Of a stretch of 64,000 bases of DNA, positions 30,896-42,928 are shown piece by piece (within the stretch, counting starts at the first letter, position 1; each line of letters opens with the position of its first letter). The position numbers were made by a program, and so were the translations under genes. The stretch comes from Paratinospora sagittata (lineage: Eukaryota; Streptophyta; Magnoliopsida; Ranunculales; Menispermaceae): the NCBI GenBank assembly GCA_035771175.1, contig CM069603.1, forward strand, positions 19,072,286 through 19,136,285, in the 5' to 3' direction. Under the pieces are notes generated by a model. The model was given only the letters and a program-made list of their open reading frames with translations. It searched no databases and had not been told where the DNA came from.

Positions 30896-32640
30896 AATTT
30901 CCCCAATCTTATACTTTGATCGTCCAGAGCAAAGAGAAAAATGAAAGTTGACCAACAAACTCTTCACATATTCTAAGATGAACATGGATTTGATTCACTA
31001 GAATGAATTCTAATGATCTCAAAGACAACACAAATTTCATTCAACATAAAACAAGAAAAACTTTGACAGTTTAAACATGTTGTCTTAAATTTCAACCTAC
31101 AAGCGATGCGTTCTTTTCTATCCTTATTGACAAGCAAGCATACAAATCAAACACACGACCAGTCATAAATCATATAGATTATGCAAGCAAGATAGAAAAA
31201 GATGATCTCAATGAAACAAAACATAACTTCATATGCTTACTTGTCACTCTTCTCTCCACTAATGTAGGTCTCACACCAATCAAGATCAATAAGACTTCAT
31301 TAAGCTTGTAATGTAAGGCTAAGGTTAAGGGTATGATAAAATGAAGCTAAAACACCCAAAATATCTTTAATACATGATACTTTTAAACATCCCATGCCTT
31401 ACAAAGTAAACCAAACCCAACACATTATTCAAAATAAGGTTTTTTCAACATTTTCATCCACATTGCCTCCAAAATACCCCCAAACTTATTCATTTCACTC
31501 ATTGATGAAGAAACATATTTTTCTTTTCTCATTTTTTTCATTCTTCATCTTTCTTTTTCTTCTTTTTCACACATTTTGCACATTTTTTTTCTCATTTTAA
31601 TACCTTTTATCTCATCACCTTTTCCCTATTTTCATACCATAGCACATTTACAAATAAGTTCCCAAGAAAAATAACCCAACCCATTTCAATTTATATCTTT
31701 CAAAGATTTAAGGGTGCAAGGGTAAAAAGAGGAAACATTCAATCAAAGGCCTTCGCTAATCATTTTAGGTGACAATAAACAAAATATAAGGCTCAAAACA
31801 TGGTGACTAGGGGCAATACATGATTAGGTAGGCTTTATGGCTAAATCGATCAAAAAATGGCCTAAATCATGCATCTCATGGTGTGATTCCTAGGATTTCG
31901 CCTCAAGAAGTGATCGAACAAGTTCTAGAGTCAAGTTTTGATCAAAAATTGAGATCTAAAGATGCTTGCTTACAAAATCTCGAATTATCATGCAAGTGGT
32001 ACTCATTATCATGATTGTATACTCAAAAGCCAACAAAGATATCCAATAAGCACGACAAGTAAATCAAGCACACAGACTTAAGAATACTCTCTAGTTTTCC
32101 AAGGTGTATGCTCAGAAACAAGTACTAATCAAATCATAGATCATCCAGTCAAAGTTGAATCAAAGCAAAGTTCATAGAATAATATAGAATTATTCATTGA
32201 TCCAACACATGCAAAAACAAAAGTTTTCACAAAAATTTTCACTAAAGACACCAAAAAGCTCAAACTCTCCCCCAAACTTAAAGCATGCATTGTCCTCAAT
32301 GCAAAAACATTCACATATAAAAGCAAGATAAAAGGAAAAGTAACGAGATTCTCCTAGCCCATATGTGTAGCACTCCACAATGGCTCTTGCTGTTGGCATT
32401 TATGAGGACCCCCAAACTAGAATTGAAACTTGAGAAGGGACAAAAATGAATGTCATTAGTGAAAAATAAAAATTCAATATCTATCTACAATGTCTAAAAA
32501 TAAAACAAAACATAAAAACTAAAAAGCGATTGGATTTCCTCCCACCAAGCGCTTCTTTATAGTCATTAGCTAGACTTTCTTTTCTTATTTGAACCGCGTA
32601 TGTTTCCTTATTATTTTGTGCATCCTCCCGTCTTCCTCAT
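30896..32640 (-). other. F3 3' non-coding region
   Basis: About 1.7 kb of AT-rich sequence between the gag-like ORF and the 3' LTR. It contains the minus-strand landmark GAGGACAATGC followed by TTTAAGTTTGGGGGAGAG, as in Athila/Tat elements after pol. F4 at 49,065-50,460 is homologous. Plus-strand ORFs here (for example at 31,394) are low-complexity chance frames. Confidence 0.65.
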
Positions 32641-32748
32641 TTTTCAGATTTGATGATGGAATCATTGGACTTGTGTACATCTACCACAAAAGTTTATAAG
32701 ATTGATCCTTCGGTAGGGACATGAAGTCCGATAAAGCATCACTCCCAT

Positions 32749-33764
32749 TTAACGGAAGAATGTCAAGAAATATTCAGTTGGCACTTTCCAAACATTTAGA
32801 CATTGATCTTCAAGCACTTCTAAATGAATTTTACCATTCACCACTACAACTTCAACTTGTAACCCTTGAGCAAACGGTTCCTCAAAGTCAAAATTATATT
32901 CCTTGACATCCAAGCACTTTTCCACCTTGGTAGGCACCTCTTCAACATATGGCATCATAGGATCACCCGATTGTATATCCATAGGCACCTTTTGATCATC
33001 ACACTCGAGCACATCCATAAGCACCACTTGATCATCACTTTCAATCACATGTGGTTGATGATATGTACTTGTTTCTCCCCCTCTCAAGGATTCATAACGT
33101 TGCATATTTTCTAGAATAGTCAGTTGCCTTGGTGGTGGTGGTGGTGTCATGTCTTGGCATAATTTTTTTTTCCTTTAACATCTTCTTCTTCACTGTTTGA
33201 AGCAAGTGGCTCTTCTTGAACTCTCCAATTCATGAAAGAACTCAACGTCTCCTCCAAAGATGGTTTCTTCTCCACATGGTAATGGACAACCGGTTGAGTT
33301 TGCAACTCATTCCATGAATTGTCTACTCTTGACTCGCTCTTAGTACGCCATGATTCTGATATAAAATCATGAAGTAACTCTTCTAAAGAGGGCTTCTATT
33401 CCACTTGATCGTACATGCTCGGTAGAGGTTGCAAGCCATTCCATGAGTCATTGCAGGAGCAGTTCTCATGGTCATAAATACCAGAATGGTATTAATAGGG
33501 TAGAGGGTTACCCATACAATTATAATCCCATTGATGACCATATGGAACTTGTTTCATACTTGAATTCATTCCAAAATCTCTCATGGTTGCAGCTCCCATA
33601 CCGTCCATAGTATGTTGAAATCTTGCATCAATAATATTGTCCACTTGATGTTTAAGGTGTTCCAGTTGATGTTGAAGGTAGGAAAGTGATGCCGACAATG
33701 TTGTAAAAGGATCCACTTGCCCAAAAATTTATTTGGAATTGGAGTGGTTGTAATTGTACGCCAT
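32749..33764 (-). pseudogene. F3 gag-like ORF region, unrecognised
   Basis: Reading on the minus strand from an ATG at 33,764, the frame passes TAA and TAG stops yet stays protein-like. It shows QVDPFTTLSASLSYLQHQLE (possible coiled coil) and two related modules containing SWNxLQ and KPSLEELLHDFI or KPSLEETLSSFM. A shifted frame continues from MTPPPPPRQLTILENM through an acidic stretch (VIESDDQVVLMDVLECDDQ) to about 32,749. KPSLEEML-type motifs also occur in Athila Gag C-termini (KKPSLEDMLGSFM at about 54,940 in this window). It may therefore descend from a Gag C-terminal part. No zinc knuckle, protease or polymerase motif is seen. Confidence 0.5.
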
Positions 33765-33933
33765 TTCTACAAAAGAAACAATAAAAAAAAAATCAAATAA
33801 CACTAAAATCAAATAAAAAAAAAGAGAAAAAGAGAAAAACAATTTTTTTTAACATATAACAAACAAACAAAAATATCTAAATTAAGACCAAAATCACTTC
33901 AAATTGGTATTAATAAAAGAAAAATTGACACCT

Positions 33934-33951
33934 TCCCTGGCAACGGTGCCA
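33934..33951 (-). other. Primer binding site of F3 (tRNA-Asp)
   Basis: The minus strand reads TGGCACCGTTGCCAGGGA, close to the complement of the plant tRNA-Asp 3' end used by Athila elements. It lies nine bases from the 5' LTR and fixes the minus orientation. Confidence 0.85.
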
Positions 33952-33960
33952 AAAACTTGA

Positions 33961-35506
33961 TGGACTAAATTTAGATTCGCAAACGAATATCAAGTTATAA
34001 TACCAATGTGAGTGGGTTATCCTATCCACAGGGAAGGTGATTTTACTAATCTTAATGACCAATTCTACAATTCTTTTGATTTTATCTAGGTGATCAAAGT
34101 GGAGTGAATTAATGGATAAAATGCAAATTAAACAAAATCTAATAGAAACAAACAAGTTGAAAAAAAATTGAAGAGAAATCAATGGATTTATAGTTCTAGA
34201 GTTTAGATCTCACTATGTTGTCTCTCACGATTTCTAATAATTGTGTTAATGAATTAATTTCTAAAATTTATAAATCCTAAATCCTTTTTCATTCAAACCC
34301 TCCCGAGTGATAACTTGAATATCTACTCTCGATCTATCGATTCCCTCTCCTGAGTGACAAACCTTTAAATCAAGAATGTCTTAGGTTCTATGATCCATTT
34401 TAATAGATTTTAGAGGGTTTTGTAGGTTGCCCAACTCGATACTCTACCCTAGGTTATAATTCCCTTAGGCCAATTTGATAACACCTCTCCCGAATGTAAG
34501 AAAGCGAATCTAAGTTCATTCAAAGAGAGATAAGAAATTTTAAAGCATTAAGCATGGAGAATCATAAATAAACCCAAAAGATTGTTCAAAAACACATAAA
34601 CAATGACTTAATCATAAGATCCAACAAAGCTAAATCAAAACTCTGGATTATCTATTTAGTTCATAAACCAATCCATGGATACAAGATAGAAAAGATGAAG
34701 AACAAGGAAAGAAAACATAGCAAGAACTTAAGAAATAAAAATTAAAAGAAGAAAACCCCCTTGAAGATCTTCTTCTTCTTCCTCTTGCAAAACTTGCAAC
34801 TCCTCCAAACTTTCTACTTTTCTTTCTTGCTTCCCTTTCTCTCCCCAACCGTCCTTTCTCTCTCCTTTGTTTTTGTGACCCCCAATCCTCTTATATGATA
34901 GCCCTTTAAGTCTAGAAGAAGTAGAAAAAAATTACATCCAATTCTGAGTTGGATAACCAAGATATCGCAAAAATACAAAACTCGCGCAAAAACAGTTTTC
35001 ATATCAGTGCCGAGGCGCCCAGAGTGTGAAATGCACTATTTTGTCCATTTTCTTCATGTTTTTGAACTTTTTCTCCATGGGACTTGTTGTGCAATGCCTT
35101 GGAAATTTTTCTCCATCTTTTATGCCTCATTTCATCACTTTAAAGCTCTTTATTCTCCTACAAAACAAAACACAAGAAACACAAGTAAATGATCTATATT
35201 AATCAAGTAACAAAAATCTATATGCAAGTATGTATTAACATGTAAAGTATGAGAATATTAATATGAAAATGAGGCAATTGACTTTAGGAAAAATACCTAA
35301 AAATCATGATTATTTTTCTAAGCTAGCCTAATGCATTTTATTCATGAAAACACCTAAAACTAACTTATAAAATTCATAAAAATATCTAATTGGACCTAAA
35401 ACACTATATATGAACAATTAATGCAAAAATACCTGGAAATTAACTGAACGCACCTAAAAATCTATCAAATTAACATGTAAACTAACAACTAAAACTCAAC
35501 TTATCA
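33961..35506 (-). mobile_element. 5' LTR of F3
   Basis: From TGGACTAAATTTAG to CAACTTATCA, 1,546 bp, paired with the 3' LTR. Small indels separate them, such as missing bases near 33,985 and 34,290. Minus-strand ORFs at 34,648-35,002 are chance. Confidence 0.88.
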
Positions 35507-35789
35507 ATTTTATCCCATCCAAACCTCTCTCTTGAATGTAATTTGAATATCTTGTTGGCTTAGTATTATAGTCCAAGAGGGGGGGTGAATTGGACTTGGC
35601 GGATTTTTGCATTACTTTTCAGTTAAAATAATTAAACAGATAAAGTGTGCAACATATAACAATCAAAATAAACAAGTGCAGGAAAAATAAATGGACACAA
35701 CGATTTAGAGTAGTTCGGTTTTCCTTGAACCTACGTCCACTACACAATCACCACGATCAGGATTTTCCAATACACTATTGGCTAGTTAA

Positions 35790-35992
35790 CTTACGGGCGT
35801 GACTAGAAGCCGTTTACACTAACCAATATAAGCGCTTGGTTAAAACGCCACACACACTAACAGACACAAGGGCTTGGTTAGAAAGCCACACACTAACCAA
35901 CACAAGGGCTTGGTTAGAAAGCCACACACTAGCCTACACAAGGGCTTGGCTAGAAAGCCTGATTGTAACCAACTTATGGACGTGGTTACGAG
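35790..35992. repeat. Tandem hairpin array in LTR D, six modules
   Basis: Period is about 33 bases. Stems in order are CTAGT/ACTAG, TAACCAA/TTGGTTA, CTAAC/GTTAG, CTAACCAA/TTGGTTAG, CTAGCC/GGCTAG and GTAACCA/TGGTTAC. Links read AGAAGCC or AGAAAGCC. Two neighbouring modules differ by paired changes on both sides of the stem. Confidence 0.88.
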
Positions 35993-36939
35993 CCATACAA
36001 GATATGGTATTATCCCTGGTTGACTAACACTTTAACAATACATCAAGATTACAAATGATAGAGAGAAGTGTTCCAAAACACTCAACAATATTGAACGTAC
36101 AATCTTGAATGAGTAAACACTACTATTCCAACCATAATGTTTTAAATGATGCAAAGTGTTGAAATAGATGAAATCAAATACATACAATCGATTCAAATAT
36201 AAATGATATGAAATCAAGAATCGAACATGCACATGTATTCAAATATTGATTCTAACAATGATATGTGTAAAGCTCAAGAATCAATATGCAATAATGATCA
36301 AGACTTGATGATTCTAAATATATAAATGATTAAGATCAAGAATCAAAATGTTCAAGTAATGATCTATGAACTCGATTCAATATAGTATAAGTTTAACACA
36401 TGAATCGATACCACATTATATGTATGAAACCACTAAACAAGATAATGTAAAATTAAGATCAAATATGGTTTCACAAGGAGTACTTAAATCAAAATGGTTT
36501 TTCAAGATGTAAACTCAAACACAAAATCGATTTGCTCAAACAAAATGACAAGAATCAATATAAAGAAATTTTACCCAACTTAGGTAAGGATGAAGCTTAG
36601 AGATTTTTCAAGTGTGGTGATCAAGAATCAACGAGATGTGAATGAATCACTCAAAAATGTCTTGATCGAATGCTCAAGAGAAACACACAAGTTTCTCAAA
36701 GAGTTTGAAAGATTTGGAGAACTATACAGAAGTATTAATCTAGACAAATGTAGGTGAACTTTTGCTTTGAAAGATGTTGAAAATCACTCAAGAGTTTGTT
36801 GGACTTGTAGAAATCAAAGTATGAAAGTCGACACAAGTTCTATAATTTGCAAAAGTAGTTGTTCTTCGAATGAGCAAGTGTGGTATTTATAGAAGAATAC
36901 CAGATCGAGGCACAAGAATGCATTCCTCAAGGAAGGAGT

Positions 36940-37250
36940 GCGCTTATGCTTTGAAATCTGAAACTTTTAGGATTTTTCTCCAATCAAGGAGTGCGTTCCT
37001 TATATGAGGAGTACGTTCCTTAATATGTCCATTGGGCATAGAAGCGGGGTCCTTCATCAAGAACCACTGACTCTACAAAATTTCCTATTTTGCCTTAACT
37101 GCAAGAGCGTGTTTCTATTAAGAGGAGCGCATTCCTTTTTCCCTTATCAGAAAAATCTGAGTCTCGGTAAAAACAACAGGAGAGCATTCCTTAAACTTTG
37201 ATAAAAAAAATTGTGTCTCAAGAAAATGCACAGGAGCGCATTCCTTGAAA
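36940..37250 (-). repeat. GCGCACTCCTT-type motif array in U3 of D
   Basis: On the minus strand copies include GCGCACTCCTT, ACGCACTCCTTGA, GTACTCCTCAT and AATGCGCTCCTC. D' has the better kept ACGCGCTCCTTAA pair. Upstream of the D TATA box. Confidence 0.65.
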
Positions 37251-38302
37251 GATGGCACGTTTCTTCATGTTGAAATGGTAGAAACCCGATTTTTTGATGA
37301 AAAAAAGTTTAAGACATTGTCAAACATATAAACTAATTGTCACACCCTATTCTATTACCAAGAAATAATACGTAACAAATCGTGAAACTAGAGTGCAAAC
37401 AATTATGGATATCAACATAAATCTTTTCTTCATCCTCTTTAAATTAAGGAGGGCACACCTAGATCTACGTAAACGCCCCGCTCTTTACGCTCCTCGTTCG
37501 CACGTAGCTTCGGTTGCTCTTGCCCTAGCATGCAACATCTAAGGCCTTGGGGAAAATATCAACGGGGTGAGCTCAACAGCTCAGTGGATCTAGTGAGTTA
37601 AACGCATTGTTTACAGAAAGATAACAACAGTAGTACAAAGATCAATCCACAACATTACAATACAAACATATAATGTAGGTTTAGAAGTAACAACGGAGTG
37701 CACCGCTGGCCGTGTACTTAGTATCATCGTGTGATGGTTCCCCTTTGATATCAGGAGATCAAGTGCAATGCTGCTACATGTCCTGCAAGCAAAGAGCTCA
37801 ACCTTGTATCACAAAGTAATGGTTCCCTTGAAATCACAGATTGAGTGCGAGGCAGCTGCAAGTCCGTAAGCAATAGGCTAATCTTTTGTCACAAGGGGTT
37901 CCACTAGCCTTAAAAAGACACGCATGGTGACACCCCCTTGAAATATATATATTTATCAAGTATGCCAATGCATGGAGTAAAGTAGCATGGTGTCAGGAAT
38001 GTAATGAATGCAATGCTATGATTATCAATAAGTAAAAGGTATGAAAAGCTAAGGCTTTATCCCCACCTCGCGAATCTTGTGACCACTTCGCGAGAACGTA
38101 CGATGTCCATTTATGTTGTAACACCCCGTATGTACGAGTCAAACTTGTACGTTGACTTATACGTATTGTTATATGTACGTGTATACGTATGTACATGACC
38201 TTAGAATTGGGTGAATATGCGTTTAATAGGGTGGTTGATGCTGAGACCCTAGACATAACATTGGAACCCAATACTCAGTGAAATTTCAGTTTTGAGTGCA
38301 AG

Positions 38303-38470
38303 GAGCGCGCTGCACGCTCCTATGGTAAATCCGAGAGCTGAATTTTTAGGAAAGTTCAAATAAGCGCACTCCTTAAGGGAGAAGTGCGCTCCTGGCAAAG
38401 GAGAAGCGACCTCCTCACGAGATTTCCAGAAAAATCCAGTTTTGGGGCAGCAAGAAGCGCTCTCCTCTAT
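38303..38470 (+). repeat. GCGCRCTCCT motif array in U3 of G
   Basis: Copies are GCGCGCTGCACGCTCC, GCGCACTCCTTAAG, GTGCGCTCCTGG, GCGACCTCCTC and GCGCTCTCCTC. The core is the same as in B and D. Confidence 0.7.
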
Positions 38471-39899
38471 GGGCCTGACAGTTTTTTTAAAAAGCCAGTG
38501 TGATGGTTTGCATGCATTTTAACGCCACATCTCGATCTTTCTGGCTTATTTGCACCAGAAAGGGTTGGAGAATACCATAGGAAAGGAAGATGAAAAAGAG
38601 GATCAAGCTAGGGCAACCCAAATCCAAGGTAAGGATTGCTCCTTTCTAGCTAAAAAATCCATTTTTGAATTCCTCTCATCAAGTTGTGCAACAGAAGTGA
38701 GATTTGCATGATCTCCATGGCTAAATTGAAAGCTTGGAAAATAGGGTTTCAACTAGAAATAGGTTGATTTGCTGAAGAAAACCTTGGGTAACTGATTCAT
38801 TATTGATTTGTGAGTTGATTGATGGTTAAATTATAGAATTTTCATGGTTGAACATGTAGTTTCTTCAACCCAATTGTGCTGGAACAACTATGGGTTTGAG
38901 AGCATGTTCAATGGTGATTTAGCTGTGTTTTTTATGTATTTATGATTGGAAAGTGATTATGGATCATTGGAAATGTTGAATTGCAGAGAAATTGGGAAAG
39001 ATTTGGTGATTTGGAGAATTGGACAGCACACACATTGAGGTGTTTGTGCTGTAAATTGGACTATTGAGTGTGAAGTTGGGCAATTTGAGCTAGTGTGGAC
39101 TTAAGCCAAATTTGTTGTGTAAGTGAGTATTTCTATTTTGGTTTTATGCATGACATTGTAGTATATATAAACCATGTTTTATGAATTATATCATGTATGA
39201 TTGCTATGTTTGTATTATTTCTTGAATGCTTCAAACTTTGTTTTAATTATCGAATATGGCTAGGCTTCTTAATGTAAGAAAGGCATGAGATCAATTTCAT
39301 TGTAAGAGAGAATCTGTAAGAAGATGACTTATGGATCAGGTCCAATGATCGAGAGGATGGTTTGATAAGTTGAATTCTCCCTATAAATGTATAATAGGGA
39401 TACAAATTCACTTACATACCTAAGGGTGAGGATTTGTTATTTATGCATTGTATGATATGTATAGAGTGGTGCAAAATATATTTATATCATGTATGGATTT
39501 TACATATGATTTGCATATTGGGTTTATAATGTTGTTAAATGCCATGTTTTCTTATTGATGCATATATAGTCATTACTAGATTACTCACTGAGCTTGTTGT
39601 AGCTCACCCCACTCTTTTTTTATTACAGGTGTTGATTACAAAGTCAAAGGCAAAGCTCCAAAAAGTGAGCTGAGCTTCTTTGTTGCTAATGTAAGTGTGT
39701 GTGTATTAGGAGATGGGACTAGTACATTTTACTTTGGTATTTGTATATGTATGTAACACTACATTATGCGTATATAATGGGTAGTGGATAGTATGTACAT
39801 GGATATGATATGTGTTAGAAGATGTATGGGAGACTATTATAATGATACTACGTATATATAGGTGTATGGTTTTAATATAAGTTTTGTGAATATTATGGG

Positions 39900-42800
39900 T
39901 GTCGCGACCCCACACCCCGGACCACCAACCCCACAGGGGATGGCGTGCCGAATGCCGGGATGGGACGCCCGACGTAGGCATCTCCAACCAACCCTTAACC
40001 CACGTGAGGTGGTTGAGACCCTACAAGCCTTATCCCAAACTGCATCATAACCTAAAAGGTACCTGTACAATCCTACCATCCCTAATAATGAATCAAGACA
40101 AAAGAATAAATCCACAATAAATACAATCCATAAACCGTACAGTCCATCTGAACCAAAATACACAAGAAAAGTCTCCAAAACCATGGGTACAAAACCGTCA
40201 CATGTCTGCATGGTCTATCTACAAAAGTCCCAACTCACCATGCTACAAAATGTGGTAAGTATTATATTTACATAATTCAAAATATGAATACATCATAAAT
40301 TAAAGACAAGGTTCACACAAAAGTGCCTCCTAACTCACTTTTGGGGCCTAAACTCTAGCCCTGGCAGGGTCCTCAAGAAATAACCACTCCCTTGCCCTTA
40401 TCCTGAACAGAAGGACCTGAAAAGGGAAGAAGTAGAGTGAGCCAACGGTTCCCAGTGAATAGATTTCAGATATGCCATCGATACTCATCAATAAAATCCA
40501 TGTATGCATGCCAATGTGAAGAATGATTAAAAGCTTGTAACACATAAATATCGAGCATTTATAAATATGGTTTAATACAAGTAAAAGCCTATCATTTTGG
40601 AATCCACATTCCATATCGATTGGGGCTAATAGTCCACGTATATTTCACCGTGCCGTTCTTTCCCAAATACATCCATTCTAAACCTCCTATGACAAGGTCA
40701 AGTCTCCCCATTAGCGAGATAGGTGAGGCAAACCAAAGTCATAAGTTTTTCCACATCATGCGTTATTCAAATAATTGGAACACATTTCATGCCTTCAAAC
40801 ATACAACATATAAGTGATATGATGACATAAAAGATTTAAACATAAATGAAGTCTACTCACAACCAAACCTCGAGAGAGTATCTATCCACACACGACAACT
40901 CAAAATCGAATCAACCAATTAAGATCCTAAAATATTCATTAATACACACATCAATTGCCATGCTCAACCACATAGACATTGTACACCATACATAATCATT
41001 CACCATATAAAGACAATAGGTTTATACTTCATCTAATTATAACATACATCCCTATTCTCATGCCATAGCCTCCAATGCCTAATTCACACCTACAATTCAT
41101 CCATTTAATCATAAATACTGATTTTCAATCTTTAGGCATAACTATGTCCAATTGGGAGATTAAGTCAACATATAAGTCAAGACCCATGACATGGTCACTG
41201 CTCATTAATTAATAACATAAACGACTCCAACCATGCCCAATTAAGCATAAAGTGTACTAATTCCATGCTTTAAGGTCAAGAGCATTAAAAGCCCTAAAAT
41301 ATGGGGGTTTCCATACTAGGCCAACACATGCTCAAAATGGGTTAATTTCAACACCAATCAACCCAATTCATATCAATATAGCACAATTCATCAAAATCCC
41401 CAATTTATAACTTAATTACAACAAAAACGCCAAATTGGGGAAAATATCGGCAAAGGCCAACTTGGCTAACTTGAACTAATCAACATGCTATACCATGAGG
41501 AATCTCAAATTGACTCCATACATCATTCAAGAATTATAATTTAACCAACATAAGTCTCATGCATCATATTCCACATGCTCTAGGCCTAATTTTTAGGTTT
41601 AGGCCAATAACATGGAACCATATCAATTTCTCATTAGAAATTGGGGCCAATACCATCAACAGGCTCAAAACAATCATAGAAAACCATTCCATACAAGAGC
41701 ATCCCGAAATTTAGGGTTTCCATTGAAACCCTAACCTCAAGCTCACCCAAAACTTAGGTGAAAAGCTTGGAAGATGACATTTGGGCATGGTTTAGGCCTA
41801 TTACATCAACTCCACCAATTTCTTGCTGCAAATTGGAGAAAATACCACCATTGGGTTCCAAATCAACCTAGGAAACCAAATCCCTAGCATACATTTCGGC
41901 CCTAAGGGTTTCCAACAAAACCCTAACCCCATACACCACCAAAAACATGGTGAAGTGTTTGGAAAATGTACATTGGGTGTAGGTCTAGGTCAAGAGACCT
42001 TATTTCTATCATTTCCCACCCATTCCAAGCTCAAGACATCAAAACCTTAGTTTGGGAACACCCAAAACCGTGACCCATGGAGAAAATTACATCATTAGAA
42101 AACTTACCCTCACCTTCAATGGTGATTTCATGGAATGAAATGGAGAAAAACACTTACCTTAGGATGTAGATGGTGAAGATTCCCCTTTGAAACCCTAGTT
42201 TTCCTCCTTTATTCTCTCTCCAATTTGTTCTTAACTCATATGGGGGAAGTAGCAACTTTTTCCCCCTTTAAAATACTAGCATTTGGCTAGAAACATGAGT
42301 AGCGCGCTACTCCAACCCAGGAGCGCTATCCTCTCCTACCGAGGACACCCATTCTTCATTTCTTCATTACGCGCTCAATACACATCGAAATTTCGCGTAT
42401 AGCCAGTTGATTTCTATGTAAAAATGGGTTCCAGAAACATTTTTAATATCTTCATGTTCATTTGACACACCAATAATTAATTATCATAAAATCAACATAT
42501 ATACACAACACATTCCAACACAATTCTCATATTCACCATGTATTGAAATACAACTTTCCTCTATATAAAAAAGGGTGCATTAAAGGAGAACATTTAATGT
42601 GGTCCTTTCAACAAGTCACAAGTCACAAGTCAAGATGATGACTTGTTCAACAAGTTACTTATATGTAGCTTCTCCAACAAGCCACCCACAATAGTATTAA
42701 TATGGCTAATGATATTAATAAAAATAATAACGCCACCAATAATAATACTTTTTTTTAAAGCAATAATCACATACAACTCATTAAATAACTAAAAATCATG

Positions 42801-42928
42801 CAAAAAATCCAAACTTACGCATACCAAGCATCAAATACACAAATATACACATCAAAGCAAGCACATAGAGTTTGGGCAAAAATGTAGATGGGTTATGGGC
42901 TAGATGAAAGGATTTTTGGGGCGTTACA
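39900..42928 (-). mobile_element. Solo LTR E2, 3,029 bp, in G
   Basis: TGTCGCGACCCC to GGGGCGTTACA with flanks ATGGG (39,895-39,899) and ATAGG (42,929-42,933), a 5-bp duplication with one change. Its right end matches E1. In reverse, its left end (GTCGCGACA) is the LTR 3' end, so it is read as minus. ORFs around 39,706-40,211 on both strands are within the GC-rich LTR end and not coding. A GCGCGCTACTCC / GGAGCGCT pair lies at about 42,300-42,340. Confidence 0.8.

Larger units (their letters stand above)
29333..35506 (-). mobile_element. F3: complete non-autonomous Ty3/gypsy-type element
   Basis: Two LTRs (29,333-30,895, the 3' LTR; 33,961-35,506, the 5' LTR) flank a 3.1 kb interior. A minus-strand PBS for tRNA-Asp lies at 33,934-33,951 and a purine-rich tract (GATTGGGGAAATTT on the minus strand) at about 30,896-30,910. 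The interior holds a gag-like ORF region but no protease, RT or integrase. Near 32,265-32,300 the minus strand has the TTTAAGTTTGGGGGAGAG sequence typical of the 3' non-coding region of Athila/Tat elements. ATTTT flanks both sides, with three extra bases on the left. Confidence 0.85.
29012..35552 (-). mobile_element. F2: F-family LTR fragment, host of F3
   Basis: 29,012-29,332 (starting near TGATTTTATCTATATCGC) and 35,507-35,552 are F-type LTR sequence. Together they read through the F3 insertion point (TAAATCATGGATTTT, then ATCCCATCCAAACCTCTC), matching F1 at 23,035-23,080. It stops at 35,552 where LTR D begins. The rest may be F4 at 48,750 (see findings). Confidence 0.7.
35553..37326 (-). 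mobile_element. Copia-type LTR D
   Basis: Starts TGTTGGCTTAG, with AAGAGGGGGGGTGAATTGG near the left end as in J1-J3, and ends near GTCAAACA. The flanks TATCT and TATAA match only partly. CTATAAATA on the minus strand at 36,884-36,892 gives the orientation. In the sense direction a GCGCACTCCTT-type array (about 36,940-37,250) precedes the TATA box, and a hairpin array (35,790-35,992) lies near the LTR end. D' is an inverted fragment of the same family. Confidence 0.75.

Noticed and set aside
31394..31600. Plus-strand ORF in F3 interior
   Set aside because: Phe/Ser-rich low complexity from a T-rich stretch, antisense to the element, with no conserved motif; F4 does not preserve it.
39706..40211. 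ORFs on both strands near the GC-rich start of E2
   Set aside because: They cross the LTR boundary at 39,900 and run through U5-type sequence; composition, not coding, explains the open frames.
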